Assembly: GCF_004349105.1 (NCBI RefSeq)
Contig: NZ_SMLB01000004.1
Coordinates: forward strand, 1 to 64,000
Origin: Jiangella aurantiaca
GTDB taxonomy: Bacteria; Actinomycetota; Actinomycetes; Jiangellales; Jiangellaceae
DNA: 64,000 bases
Reading direction: 5' to 3'
Made by a program: the position numbers and the translations under genes. Below are positions 1 through 11,136 of the stretch, one piece after another (the first letter of the stretch is position 1; every line of letters begins with the position of its first letter). The notes beneath the pieces are model-generated. The model worked only from the letters and a program-made list of their open reading frames with translations, had not been told where the DNA came from and did no database searches.

Positions 1-100
1 CCTCATGATGGCCCCCGGGGCGCGGGGGCCATCATGAGGTTTTCTCGAGCCTCAACACGCCTGCAATCGTGTTGAGGCTCGGGTAATCGTGGTGGTGTCC
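1..100. repeat. Interspersed palindromic element copy A1 (two hairpins)
   Basis: Perfect 16-bp stem cctcatgatggccccc/gggggccatcatgagg (1-39), then perfect 14-bp stem cgagcctcaacacg/cgtgttgaggctcg with loop cctgcaat (46-81). Related sequence at 34205-34270 and 53443-53516. Confidence 0.8.
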
Positions 101-141
101 GCGATCGCGGATGATCAGGAATGCATGCCTGGTGGGCCGGG

Positions 142-1065
142 TCACCCAGTGGCGGTCGAGGGATCCAGCACGAGCCGGTCGATCGCGGCCCGCCGCTCCC
201 GCCGTCGCCGCACGAGGACCTCGGCCGTCAGCACGACGAGCGCCGTCCAGATGAGGGCGAAGCCGACCCACCGCACCGGCGGCACCGTCTCGCCGTACAC
301 CGCGACCCCGAGCAGGAATTGGAGCGTCGGCGTCAGGTACTGCAGCGTCCCCAACGTGGTCAACGGCACCCGCACCGCCGCCGCCCCGAAGAACAGCAGC
401 GGCACCGCCGTCACCAGCCCGCAGCCGGCCAGCAGCAGCGTCGTCCCCCAGCCGGCCGTGCCGAAGTCGCCAGTACCGTTCGCGCCCAGCACCACCAGGT
501 AGGCGAGCGTCGGCAGGAACAGCACCGCGGTCTCGACCGCGAGGCTCTCCACGGCATCGACGTTGGCCTTCTTCTTGACCAGGCCGTAGGTGCCGAACGA
601 GAACGCCAGCGCCAGCGCGATCCAGGGCGGCCGCCCGTAGTCGACGGTCAACACGATGACGGCGACGGCGGCCAGGCCGAGCGCCGCCCACTGCAGCCGC
701 CGGAGCCGCTCGCCGAAGACCAGGACGCCCAGGACCACCGTCACCAGCGGGTTGATGAAGTAGCCGAGCGACGTCTCGACGATGTGGTCGTTGTTGACGC
801 CCCAGATGTAGACGCCCCAGTTGACGCAGATGAGCAGCGCGGCCAGCGTCAGCAGTCCGTACGACCGCCGGCCGAGCGTCCGCAGCCGGCCGAGGTTGCG
901 TGCGACGGTGAGCAGCCCGAGCACCAGGACCAGCGACCATACGACCCGGTGCGCCAGGATCTCAGCCGCGCCGGTGTCTTCCAGCAGCTTGATGTAGAGC
1001 GGGAAGACACCCCAGAGCGCGTACGCGCCGACGCCGAACAGCAGACCGGACCGGGAGGTGCTCAC
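142..1065 (-). CDS. rarD: EamA-family transporter RarD
   Basis: 307 aa, MSTSRSGLLFGVGAYALWGVFPLYIKLLEDTGAAEILAHRVVWS, typical RarD N-terminus; multi-TM. Confidence 0.9.
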   Translation of the reverse strand: MSTSRSGLLFGVGAYALWGVFPLYIKLLEDTGAAEILAHRVVWSLVLVLGLLTVARNLGRLRTLGRRSYGLLTLAALLICVNWGVYIWGVNNDHIVETSLGYFINPLVTVVLGVLVFGERLRRLQWAALGLAAVAVIVLTVDYGRPPWIALALAFSFGTYGLVKKKANVDAVESLAVETAVLFLPTLAYLVVLGANGTGDFGTAGWGTTLLLAGCGLVTAVPLLFFGAAAVRVPLTTLGTLQYLTPTLQFLLGVAVYGETVPPVRWVGFALIWTALVVLTAEVLVRRRRERRAAIDRLVLDPSTATG

Positions 1066-1124
1066 CAGCGCATGCTACGGGTCCGCCAGCAACTACCGCA
1101 CGGTTGGCTCATGACGCGAGACGT

Positions 1125-2150
1125 TCACCAGGCGGCCCCCGCGGCGCCGCCGGTCGTGCTGGCGCGCACCACCAACTGCGGCTCGAACACTCGATGGCGG
1201 GGGTGGTCTCCGCGGTCCGCGATCTCGTCGACGAGGAGATCCACGGCGGCGAACCCGAAGGTCTCGTGCGGCGGCTTGACGGACGTCAGCGGGATGAGCG
1301 ACGCCTCGCCGAACTCGATGTCGTCGTACCCGACGATGGCGACGTCGTCGGGGACGCGGACGCCTTCGCTGATGAGCACCTGCATCATGCCCAGGGCGAG
1401 CAGATCGTTGGAGGCGAAGATCCCGTCCGGACGGCTGTCGGCGGGCCGCTCGAGCACGAGACGTGCCGCCTCCCTGCCACCCCGAACCGTGCGGTCGGGC
1501 ATGTCGATGACCTCGAGGGTCGCCAGGCCATGATCGCGAACTGCCGCGCTGGCGCCGCTGAGGCGATCGCCGATCTGCCTGATGTTCAGGGGACCGCCGA
1601 CGAACGCGAGGCGGCGACGTCCCAGCTCGGCGAGGTGTGTGCCCGCAAGCCGGCCGCCGCTGACGTCGTCGATGGAGACGGAAGCCTGCTCGTCGGACAT
1701 CGCCGCCTGGCCGACCAGCACGCATGGGGTGCCGCGGGCGCGTACGCGAAGGAGCCGGTCCTCGATGGGCTCATGGGACGCGACGAGCATGCCGCGAACG
1801 CGGTTCTGCTCGAACACGTCGAGATAGGTGTTCTCGCGCTCGCGGCTGCGATGTGAGTTGGCGAGGAACACCACGAGGTTCAGCTGTGAGGCGCGCTGTT
1901 CTACACCTTCGGCGATGGACGAGAAGAACGGGTTGCTCACGTCGGGCGCGATGTAGGCGATCGCCGAGCTCCGCCCGAGTCGGAGCTGCCGACCGGCGTT
2001 GTTCGGGACGAACCCGAGCGCGTCGATCGCCTGCCTGATCCGGGCTGCCTTCTCCGGGGAGACCTTGCCCGGGTGGTTGAGGTAGTGGGAGACGGTGCCG
2101 ACCGCGACGCCGGCCTGCGCGGCGACATCGCGGATGCCGACCCTAGCCAT
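1125..2150 (-). CDS. LacI-family transcriptional regulator
   Basis: MARVGIRDVAAQAGVAVGTVSHYLNHPGKVSPEKAARIRQAI LacI HTH; internal ATG at 2150 preferred over the ORF-track start. Confidence 0.93.
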   Translation of the reverse strand: MARVGIRDVAAQAGVAVGTVSHYLNHPGKVSPEKAARIRQAIDALGFVPNNAGRQLRLGRSSAIAYIAPDVSNPFFSSIAEGVEQRASQLNLVVFLANSHRSRERENTYLDVFEQNRVRGMLVASHEPIEDRLLRVRARGTPCVLVGQAAMSDEQASVSIDDVSGGRLAGTHLAELGRRRLAFVGGPLNIRQIGDRLSGASAAVRDHGLATLEVIDMPDRTVRGGREAARLVLERPADSRPDGIFASNDLLALGMMQVLISEGVRVPDDVAIVGYDDIEFGEASLIPLTSVKPPHETFGFAAVDLLVDEIADRGDHPRHRVFEPQLVVRASTTGGAAGAAW

Positions 2151-2231
2151 GATGTTCAACCCCCTGCAGGAACGACCGTGGCCGTCGTGGCACTGACTGT
2201 ACCGGGCCCAGGCCCGACGGCCCGATGCAGG

Positions 2232-2246
2232 TTGATATCGATTCAA
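2232..2246. promoter_or_regulatory. Putative LacI-family operator (autoregulatory)
   Basis: ttgatatcgattcaa dyad upstream of the lacI-type gene. Confidence 0.45.
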
Positions 2247-2343
2247 CAGCGACGGTAGCAGGGAACCGGCAAGGTCGCGAGCAAGCGCAGTTGCCCTGCC
2301 CGAATGTCTTGACGGTGCCGTGTGGCGTGGCTAACATCGGCCG

Positions 2344-2357
2344 TTGAAACGTATCAA
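2344..2357. promoter_or_regulatory. Putative LacI-family operator upstream of ABC operon
   Basis: ttgaaacgtatcaa dyad 22 nt before the GTG start of the solute-binding protein gene. Confidence 0.6.
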
Positions 2358-2378
2358 GGTCGCGTTCGAGGAGGAATT

Positions 2379-3692
2379 GTGACCACTGCCACGTTCCGTG
2401 ATCGCCGGATCGTCGTCGCGGCCATTGCGAGCACAGTCGCACTCGGTCTCGCAGCCTGCGGCGGCGACGACGGAAGTGAGGCGTCTGTCGACGCCCCGGA
2501 CAAGCTCACCTATCTCGTGAATGCCGAGAACGGCAACATCCCGCCGGTGCTGGAAGACATGGCCCAAGGCGTGTGCGCGGAGCAGAACGAGGTTCTTCCG
2601 CTCGAGATCAGCTCGATCCCGCAAGCCGAGCTCGACGCTCAGATCCAACTGCTGGTGGGTCAGGACGCGCTGCCTGTCATGTTCGCGGCCGGTGGCACGC
2701 CGGAAGAGGGAGCGAAGCTCTGGGAAGCCGGCAAGCTGGTGGACTTCGAGAAGGAGCTCGAGGAGCTCGGCGTACTCGACCTGATCGAGCCGGGCGCCAT
2801 CTCGACCATCAAGAACCTCTACGGTGGCGCGTTCAACTTCCTGCCGTTCCAGTACAACGTCGAGGGCATCTTCTACAACAAGGCCTACTTTGCCGACAAC
2901 GGCCTCGATGAGCCGCAGACCTGGGATGACCTGATGGCGGCCGCCGAGACGTTCGCGGCACAGGGCATCACGCCGTTCGCCGCGTCCGGAGAACAGGGCT
3001 GGCCGATCACCAGGCTGCTCAGCGGGTACATCTACCGCTCGCTCGGCCCGGACGCGCTGCAGAAGGTGGCCGACGGCGAGGCGAAGCTGACCGACCCGGA
3101 GTACGTCGAGGCGGCCGCGCAGATCGCGAGCCTCGGCGAGAACGGCTACCTCGGGGAGAACGTGGCGTCGCTGGACTACGACAGCGCGCAGAACGAGTTC
3201 CTCACCGGCAACGCGGCGATGTTCTACATGGGCACCTGGGCACTCACCGCGATCAACGACCCGGAGCAGAACCAGATCGGCGTCGATAACGTCGGCTTCA
3301 TGCCGTTCCCGGCCGTCGAGGGTGGCGCGGGCAGCATCGACCAGTACCCCTCCAACGTCGGACTGCCGTCCACCTTCGGCAGCGGGACCTTCACGAGCGA
3401 GGTCGGGGACTGGACGAAGTGCATCACCGAGAACTTCGGTGAGATGTCCCTGCGCGACCAGAACACCATCTCCGGATTCAAGGTCGTCAACGACGTCCCC
3501 GGCCTGCCGCCGCTGACGCAGGAGGTGCAGGAGATCATCGCGACCACCAGCGACACCGTGCTGTGGATGGAGGCGTTGTTCAACGCCAAGGCCGGCCAGG
3601 ACTCCTCGCACAACGCCGCACTGCTGGTGACCGGAGAGATGAGCCCGGAAGACTTCATGAGCATGCTCCAGACGGACCTGGACGCCGGCTGA
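2379..3692 (+). CDS. ABC transporter solute-binding lipoprotein (sugar)
   Basis: GTG start after gaggaggaat SD; lipobox LAACGGD; family 1 extracellular binding protein features. Confidence 0.9.
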   Translation: MTTATFRDRRIVVAAIASTVALGLAACGGDDGSEASVDAPDKLTYLVNAENGNIPPVLEDMAQGVCAEQNEVLPLEISSIPQAELDAQIQLLVGQDALPVMFAAGGTPEEGAKLWEAGKLVDFEKELEELGVLDLIEPGAISTIKNLYGGAFNFLPFQYNVEGIFYNKAYFADNGLDEPQTWDDLMAAAETFAAQGITPFAASGEQGWPITRLLSGYIYRSLGPDALQKVADGEAKLTDPEYVEAAAQIASLGENGYLGENVASLDYDSAQNEFLTGNAAMFYMGTWALTAINDPEQNQIGVDNVGFMPFPAVEGGAGSIDQYPSNVGLPSTFGSGTFTSEVGDWTKCITENFGEMSLRDQNTISGFKVVNDVPGLPPLTQEVQEIIATTSDTVLWMEALFNAKAGQDSSHNAALLVTGEMSPEDFMSMLQTDLDAG

Positions 3693-3720
3693 GACCCGGC
3701 GCACCGCGGGAAAGTCGCCC

Positions 3721-4602
3721 ATGAAATCCGTACTCGGTGATCGCCGCGCGATCGCCATCCTGCTCGGCCCCGCGCTGGTGGTCTACACGCTGGTGATGCT
3801 CGTACCGGTCGTGTGGTCCTTCGGGTACACCTTCGTCAGTGGCAACCCGCTCGAGGGATTCCGCTTCGCGGGGCTCAGCAACTTTTCCCGGCTCGTCGAC
3901 GACCCCGACGTGCACGCCGCGTTGTTGTTCACCCTCAAGTACGCGGTGATCATGACGATCGGCCAGGTCGTCATCGGGTACACGCTCGCGTTGTTCTACG
4001 TCTTCGTGCTCCGCCGGTCGTCCACGCTGGTGCGCACGCTGGTCTTCTTCCCGGTCGTCGTTCCCACGGTGGCCGTCGCCCTGCTCTACCAGAAGATCTT
4101 CCAGTCCGCGCCCCGTGACGGGATCGTGAACGAGCTGCTGGTGAACGTCGGCCTGGACCGGGTGGACTGGCTCGGTTCCGGCACGACCGCGTTCATCGTC
4201 ATCGTCGTCATGGACATCTGGCGGTCCGTGGGCTTCTACGGTGTGCTGATCTACGCGGGGCTCATCGACATCCCCGACGACATCATCGAGTCCGCGCGCA
4301 TCGACGGGGCACGCGGATGGAGCCTGTTCCGCCGGATCGTGCTGCCGCTGTCGCTGCCGATCCTCCTCTCGTCGATCATCTTCAGCATCAACGGCACGAT
4401 CAAGGTCTTCGACTCCGTACTCGCCCTCACGAACGGCGGTCCGGGCAGCAGCAACACTCCGCTCACGCTGTACATGTACCGGACGGCGTTCGCCTACAGC
4501 GACTACGGCTACGGCGCGACCATCGCCCTGTTGCTCACGATCATGTGCTTCATCGTCACGCTCTTCATCTTCCGGTCCGCGCGACGCGACATCACAACGT
4601 GA
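3721..4602 (+). CDS. ABC transporter permease (MalF-like)
   Basis: EAA-type motif ESARIDGARGWSLFRRIVLPLSLP; multi-TM. Confidence 0.92.
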   Translation: MKSVLGDRRAIAILLGPALVVYTLVMLVPVVWSFGYTFVSGNPLEGFRFAGLSNFSRLVDDPDVHAALLFTLKYAVIMTIGQVVIGYTLALFYVFVLRRSSTLVRTLVFFPVVVPTVAVALLYQKIFQSAPRDGIVNELLVNVGLDRVDWLGSGTTAFIVIVVMDIWRSVGFYGVLIYAGLIDIPDDIIESARIDGARGWSLFRRIVLPLSLPILLSSIIFSINGTIKVFDSVLALTNGGPGSSNTPLTLYMYRTAFAYSDYGYGATIALLLTIMCFIVTLFIFRSARRDITT

Positions 4603-4615
4603 GAGGAGGGGTCTC

Positions 4616-5521
4616 GTGCTCCTGGACACCGAGGCGCAGGCGCCCGCCCCCGGCCGCGCACCCGCGCGGCCGGGACGACGGCCGGGCGCCGCACGGCGCT
4701 CCGTCCGGCGCCTGCTGGTGGCGCTGGCGATCGCGGCGCTGCTGGTGGTCGAGGTCTATCCGCTGTTCTGGATGTTCATCAACTCGCTCAAGTCGAGCAA
4801 CGAGTTCCTGAACACCCCGTCGTGGTCGTTGCCTGTCGACTACCGGTGGGACAACTACACCGCGGCCTGGGAGACCGGCCAGCTCGCGACCACCATCCGG
4901 AACAGCGTGGTCGCCACGCTGCCGTCGTTGTTCTTCATCATCGTCCTGGGTGTCGCGGCCGGGTTCACGTTGGAGGTGATGGTGTGGAAGGGCCGGAACA
5001 CGGTGCTGCTCACGATCCTCGCCGGCATCATGGTGCCCGGTCAGATGATCCTGCTCCCGCTGTTCACGATCTACTTCGAGCTGCACCTCACCGGCTCGCT
5101 GTGGCCGCTCATCATCACCTACACCGGGCACGGGCTGCCGTTGACGGTGTTCATGATGGCGACGTACTTCCGCGCCATCCCGCGGGAGATCTTCGAGGCG
5201 TCGACCATCGACGGCGCTGGAATGATCCGGTCCTTCCGCTCCATCGGCTTCCCGATGGTCCGCAACGCCGTTCTCACCGTCGCGCTGGTGCAGTTCTTCC
5301 TCATCTGGAACGATCTGCTCTTCGCCATCACGTTCGCGAACCGCCGTGACCTCAACACCATCCAGGCGGGGCTGCTGAACTTCAGCGGCCAGTACGGATC
5401 GCTCGACTACGGGCCTCTCTTCGCGGCCATCTGCATCACCATCGGCGGCATCCTCGTGCTCTACCTCGCGCTCAACCAGCGCATCATCCAAGGGCTGGCG
5501 GCCGGCGCGGTGAAGGGCTGA
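4616..5521 (+). CDS. ABC transporter permease (MalG-like)
   Basis: EASTIDGAGMIRSFRSIGFPMVRN EAA-type motif; GTG start. Confidence 0.92.
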   Translation: MLLDTEAQAPAPGRAPARPGRRPGAARRSVRRLLVALAIAALLVVEVYPLFWMFINSLKSSNEFLNTPSWSLPVDYRWDNYTAAWETGQLATTIRNSVVATLPSLFFIIVLGVAAGFTLEVMVWKGRNTVLLTILAGIMVPGQMILLPLFTIYFELHLTGSLWPLIITYTGHGLPLTVFMMATYFRAIPREIFEASTIDGAGMIRSFRSIGFPMVRNAVLTVALVQFFLIWNDLLFAITFANRRDLNTIQAGLLNFSGQYGSLDYGPLFAAICITIGGILVLYLALNQRIIQGLAAGAVKG

Positions 5522-5524
5522 CCG

Positions 5525-5800
5525 TCAGTCCTCTCTCGATTTCGAATCGGCCGAGATGATCTTGCGCTCTCCAGGCGGACCCTGTGCCGCCCGAGGTACT
5601 GCAGGGAGACCGACCTGGGGATGCCGACGGTGGACGTGGTGTCGTCCCACTTGTCGATCGGGTCGAGGCCGACGCCGTCGACGTCCTCGAGAACCTGCCG
5701 CGGGAAGTTCAGCCGCGTCGGTGAGGAAGCTCTCGCCGTGACTCGCGTAGCAGCCGCTCATGGTGGCGACCTAGAACCGGTGGACGGGCTCGCGGCCGGA
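5525..5800 (-). pseudogene. Possible decayed coding remnant
   Basis: Minus strand reads protein-like across two frames (MSGCYASHGESFLTDAAELP, then FPRQVLEDVDGVGLDPIDKWDDTTSTVGIPRSVSLQYLGRHRVRLESARSSRP). Confidence 0.3.
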
Positions 5801-5859
5801 CAGGTGCCTTCAGCGTTGTGGATCGAGCGGACGCCACCGCTCCATCTGCGCCGCGTCAC

Positions 5860-7866
5860 TCATGGCACCGCCCAGCCGGTCTCGGCGCCGTCCCGGGCGA
5901 AGACCGGAATGGAGCTCAGCGGTGCCTCGACGTCGTAGCGGCGGCCGCCCTCGTACGTGGTGCCGGTCCAGACGTGCCGCCAGCGCTCACCCGCCGGCAG
6001 GTATACCTGCCGGGACCGGGCACCGTACTCCAGCACCGGTGCCACGATGAGGTCGCTGCCGAAGGTGTACTGGTCGTCCACAGTCCAGACCTCCGGATCG
6101 TGCGGATGGTCGACGAGCAGCGGCCGCATCGGCGGCAGGCCACGTTCGCTCGCGACGGCCATCTGGTCATGGATGTAGCCACGCAGGCGCTCCCGGAGGA
6201 ACAGCTGGCGACGCAGCTCTTCGTACACCTCGTCGCCGAACGACCACACCTCGTTCGGCCCGGAGTTGGTCAGCGGCCCGGGACGCTGCCGGGGCTCGCG
6301 GTCGCCGTGCAGCCGCGTGATCGGGCAGAAGACGCCGAACTGGAACCACCGGATCATGAGCTCCCGGAACTCTGGGTCCTCGGGATCGCCACCGTGGAAG
6401 CCGCCGATGTCGGTGGTCCACCAGGAGAACCCGGACAGTGCCATGTTGAGACCGGCGCGGATCTGCTGGGCGAGCGACTCGAAGTCCGCCTTGATGTCGC
6501 CGGACCAGACCGCCGCACCGTAGCGCTGGCTCCCGGCCCAGGCGGACCGGTTCAGGGTGAGGATCTCCGTCTCGCCGGCGGCGCGCATCCCCTCCCAGAA
6601 CGTCCTGGCGTTCTCGCGCGGGTACAGGTTCGCCACCTCGAGCCCGGGCCCGGCGTGGAAGAGCAGGTTGTCGACGGCCAGCGGGCGGATCTCCGGCTCG
6701 CCGGCATCGAGCCACCAGATCGAGATGCCGTGGTCGTGGTACCCGCGCTGGACCTGTTCCCAGATGAACTCCCGTGCGGCCGGATTGGTGGAGTCGTAAT
6801 AGGCCATGAAGGTGCGGCCCTCGACCACACCCTTGTCGCCGGCGTCGACGTGGACAGGGGCGCCGCGCTCGTTGCGGACGAAGAGGCCCTTCTCGGCCAT
6901 GACGGGGAAGTTCCGCGACACCGCGGTGACGGTCGGCCACACCGACACCATCACCTCGACACCCATGCCGGCCAGCTCGTCCACCATGCCGCGCGGATCA
7001 GGCCACTCCGCCGGATCGAAGCGGTAGTCGCCGACGTGCGTGCCGTGGAAGAAGTCGATGACGATGACGGACATCGGCAGGCCGCGGCGGTGGTGTTCTC
7101 GTGCGACCCCGAGCAATTGCTCCTGCGTCTGGTAGCGCAGCTTGGACTGCCAGAACCCGCTCGCCCAGCTGGGGAAGACGGGCGGGCGGCCGGTGACCTC
7201 TGTGTAGTGCTCGAGGACGGTGGCCGGCTCGCCGGCGGTGACCCAGTAGTCGATCTGCCGAGCACTGTCGGCGACCCACCGCGTGCCGTTCGATGCCAGC
7301 TCGACCCGCCCGAGCGCCGGGCTGTTCCACAGGAAGCCGTAGCCGCGACTGGAGATCACGAAAGGGATGGAGACCTCGCCGTTGCGGTGCAGCAGATCGA
7401 TGACGGCGCCCTTCTGGTCGAACAGGCCGTGCGTGTGCTGGCCCAGGCCGTAGAACCGTTCGCCCTCCCAGGCGCGGAACCGCTGTTCGATCCGGTGGTA
7501 ACCGTTGGCCGTGGCGGCGAACAGCCGCGGTCCGGGCCACCAGAAGTGCGCGGGCTGCTCGGCCAGGAACGGCTCGGCAGGCGTCGGAGCCGCCGCGCCG
7601 ATCCGCGAGAACGACAACCGCCCGTCGGCCGAGAGCACGACGCTCAGGTCGGCTACCCGCAAGGTCACGGAGTCGTCGGCTGCGACGACGGCCGGTGCCG
7701 AGGCCTTGGGGACGTCGTCGAGCAGCGCGTGGGGGACGTCGTCGAGGATCCGGCCGAGGCCGGCCCGGACGCGCACGCCGTTGCCCCAGGCCTCGGCGCG
7801 CAGGACCTCGTGGCCGGATCTCCACTCGAAGCCGGTCGCAGAGACCGTGAGATTGTCCATCGTCAC
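5860..7866 (-). CDS. Glycoside hydrolase family 31 (alpha-glucosidase/alpha-xylosidase-like)
   Basis: 668 aa; GH31 motifs ISIWWLDAGEPEI and SGFSWWTTDIGGF. Confidence 0.93.
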   Translation of the reverse strand: MTMDNLTVSATGFEWRSGHEVLRAEAWGNGVRVRAGLGRILDDVPHALLDDVPKASAPAVVAADDSVTLRVADLSVVLSADGRLSFSRIGAAAPTPAEPFLAEQPAHFWWPGPRLFAATANGYHRIEQRFRAWEGERFYGLGQHTHGLFDQKGAVIDLLHRNGEVSIPFVISSRGYGFLWNSPALGRVELASNGTRWVADSARQIDYWVTAGEPATVLEHYTEVTGRPPVFPSWASGFWQSKLRYQTQEQLLGVAREHHRRGLPMSVIVIDFFHGTHVGDYRFDPAEWPDPRGMVDELAGMGVEVMVSVWPTVTAVSRNFPVMAEKGLFVRNERGAPVHVDAGDKGVVEGRTFMAYYDSTNPAAREFIWEQVQRGYHDHGISIWWLDAGEPEIRPLAVDNLLFHAGPGLEVANLYPRENARTFWEGMRAAGETEILTLNRSAWAGSQRYGAAVWSGDIKADFESLAQQIRAGLNMALSGFSWWTTDIGGFHGGDPEDPEFRELMIRWFQFGVFCPITRLHGDREPRQRPGPLTNSGPNEVWSFGDEVYEELRRQLFLRERLRGYIHDQMAVASERGLPPMRPLLVDHPHDPEVWTVDDQYTFGSDLIVAPVLEYGARSRQVYLPAGERWRHVWTGTTYEGGRRYDVEAPLSSIPVFARDGAETGWAVP

Positions 7867-7886
7867 CCTCGGCGATCCGTCGGCGG

Positions 7887-7900
7887 TTGAGACGTTTCAA
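7887..7900. promoter_or_regulatory. Putative LacI operator upstream of GH31 gene (site 1)
   Basis: ttgagacgtttcaa. Confidence 0.55.
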
Positions 7901-7907
7901 ATCAGCT

Positions 7908-7920
7908 CGACACGTTTCTA
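7908..7920. promoter_or_regulatory. Putative LacI operator upstream of GH31 gene (site 2, weaker)
   Basis: cgacacgtttcta. Confidence 0.4.
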
Positions 7921-7960
7921 CCGGCCACGTGCAGCCTGTGTCAACGTCCGGAGCCGCTTC

Positions 7961-7974
7961 TTGAAACGTGTCAG
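7961..7974. promoter_or_regulatory. Putative LacI operator upstream of GH31 gene (site 3)
   Basis: ttgaaacgtgtcag. Confidence 0.5.
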
Positions 7975-8005
7975 AGCCACCACTGACGCGCGGCGGCCCC
8001 GCGCG

Positions 8006-9060
8006 TCAGGCGACCGTCCAGGTGTCCTTGCCGCGCAGCAGCGCCTGCAGGTCGCCCTCGCCCTGCTTCGCCGCGGCCTCGTCCAGCTGGGCGGCCATGA
8101 GGTCGCCGTACGCCGGCCGCTCGACCTGGCGGAAGATGCCGATCGGGCTGCGGGCCAGCGTGCCGGGGTCGGCCAGCCGGGACAGCGCGAAGGCCTGGGT
8201 GGGGTCGTCGGCGGTCGCGTCGTGGACGACCACGCCCGGGTCGTCGCCGGCACACACCTCGAGCGAACCGGTCGACGGGTTGCGCCGGACGCCGTGCTGC
8301 CCGTCGGCGCCGAACCGCACCGGTTCGCCGTGCTCGAGCCGGATGAGCACCTCATCGCGGCTGTCGCGGTTCTTGAGGATCTCGAACGCGCCGTCGTTGA
8401 AGATGTTGCAGTTCTGGTAGATCTCGACCAGCGACGTGCCGCGGTGCGCCGCCGCAGCCGACAGCACCGACGTGAGGTGCTGGCGGTCGGAGTCGATGGT
8501 GCGCGCGACGAACGTGGCCTCGGCGCCGAGCGCCAGCGAGACCGGGTTGAACGGCGACTCCAGCGAGCCCATGGGCGTCGACTTGGTGATCTTGCCCTGT
8601 TCGCTGGTGGGCGAGTACTGGCCCTTGGTCAGCCCGTAGATGCGGTTGTTGAACAGCAGGATCGTCAGGTTGACGTTGCGCCGCAGCGCGTGGATCAGGT
8701 GGTTGCCGCCGATCGACAGCGCGTCGCCGTCGCCGGTGATGACCCAGACGGAGAGGTCGGGACGCGACGAGGCCAGGCCGGTCGCGATGGCCGGCGCACG
8801 GCCGTGGATCGAGTGCATCCCGTAGGTGTTCATGTAGTACGGGAACCTGGAGGAGCAGCCGATGCCGGAGACGAAGACGATGTTCTCGCGAGCCAGCCCG
8901 AGGTCGGGCAGGAAGCCCTGAACCGCCGCGAGTACCGCGTAGTCACCGCAGCCGGGGCACCAGCGGACCTCCTGGTCGCTGGTGAAGTCCTTCTTGGTCT
9001 GCTTCACATCGGTGGTGGGCACCCCGGCGAGGCCGGGCAGGCCCAGATCGACGGGTGCGG

Positions 9061-9064
<4 letters not shown>
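8006..9064 (-). CDS. korB: 2-oxoacid:ferredoxin oxidoreductase beta subunit
   Basis: WCPGCGDYAVLAAVQ, GIGCSSRFPYYMNTYGMHSIHGRAPAIATGL, TPP-binding GDGDALSIGGNHLIH. Confidence 0.93.
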
Positions 9065-10926
<1,862 letters not shown>

Positions 10927-11136
10927 CGTGTGTCGACGCCTCCTTCATGACGTTCGGTGTGTCCGGGGTGTCCCGGCTCGATTCCCGACCATCCATGCTA
11001 CGGCGACTTTCCACAGGAACCGTCCTGCCGTCCGAAGCGTGAGAGATCACACGTCCGTGACGTCTATCGACCGATAGGACATCTACGCGTAATCTCTACG
11101 GTCACCAGGCTGGTCTAGATCAGTTCGGAGGTCGTC

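Noticed and set aside
121-1533. Long plus-strand ORF (470 aa) antisense to rarD and lacI
   Set aside because: High-GC antisense artefact; Arg/Pro/Glu-rich composition with no recognisable motif, and the opposite strand carries clear families
5818-7890. 690-aa ORF antisense to GH31
   Set aside because: Shadow ORF of a genuine GH31 gene; no domain signatures
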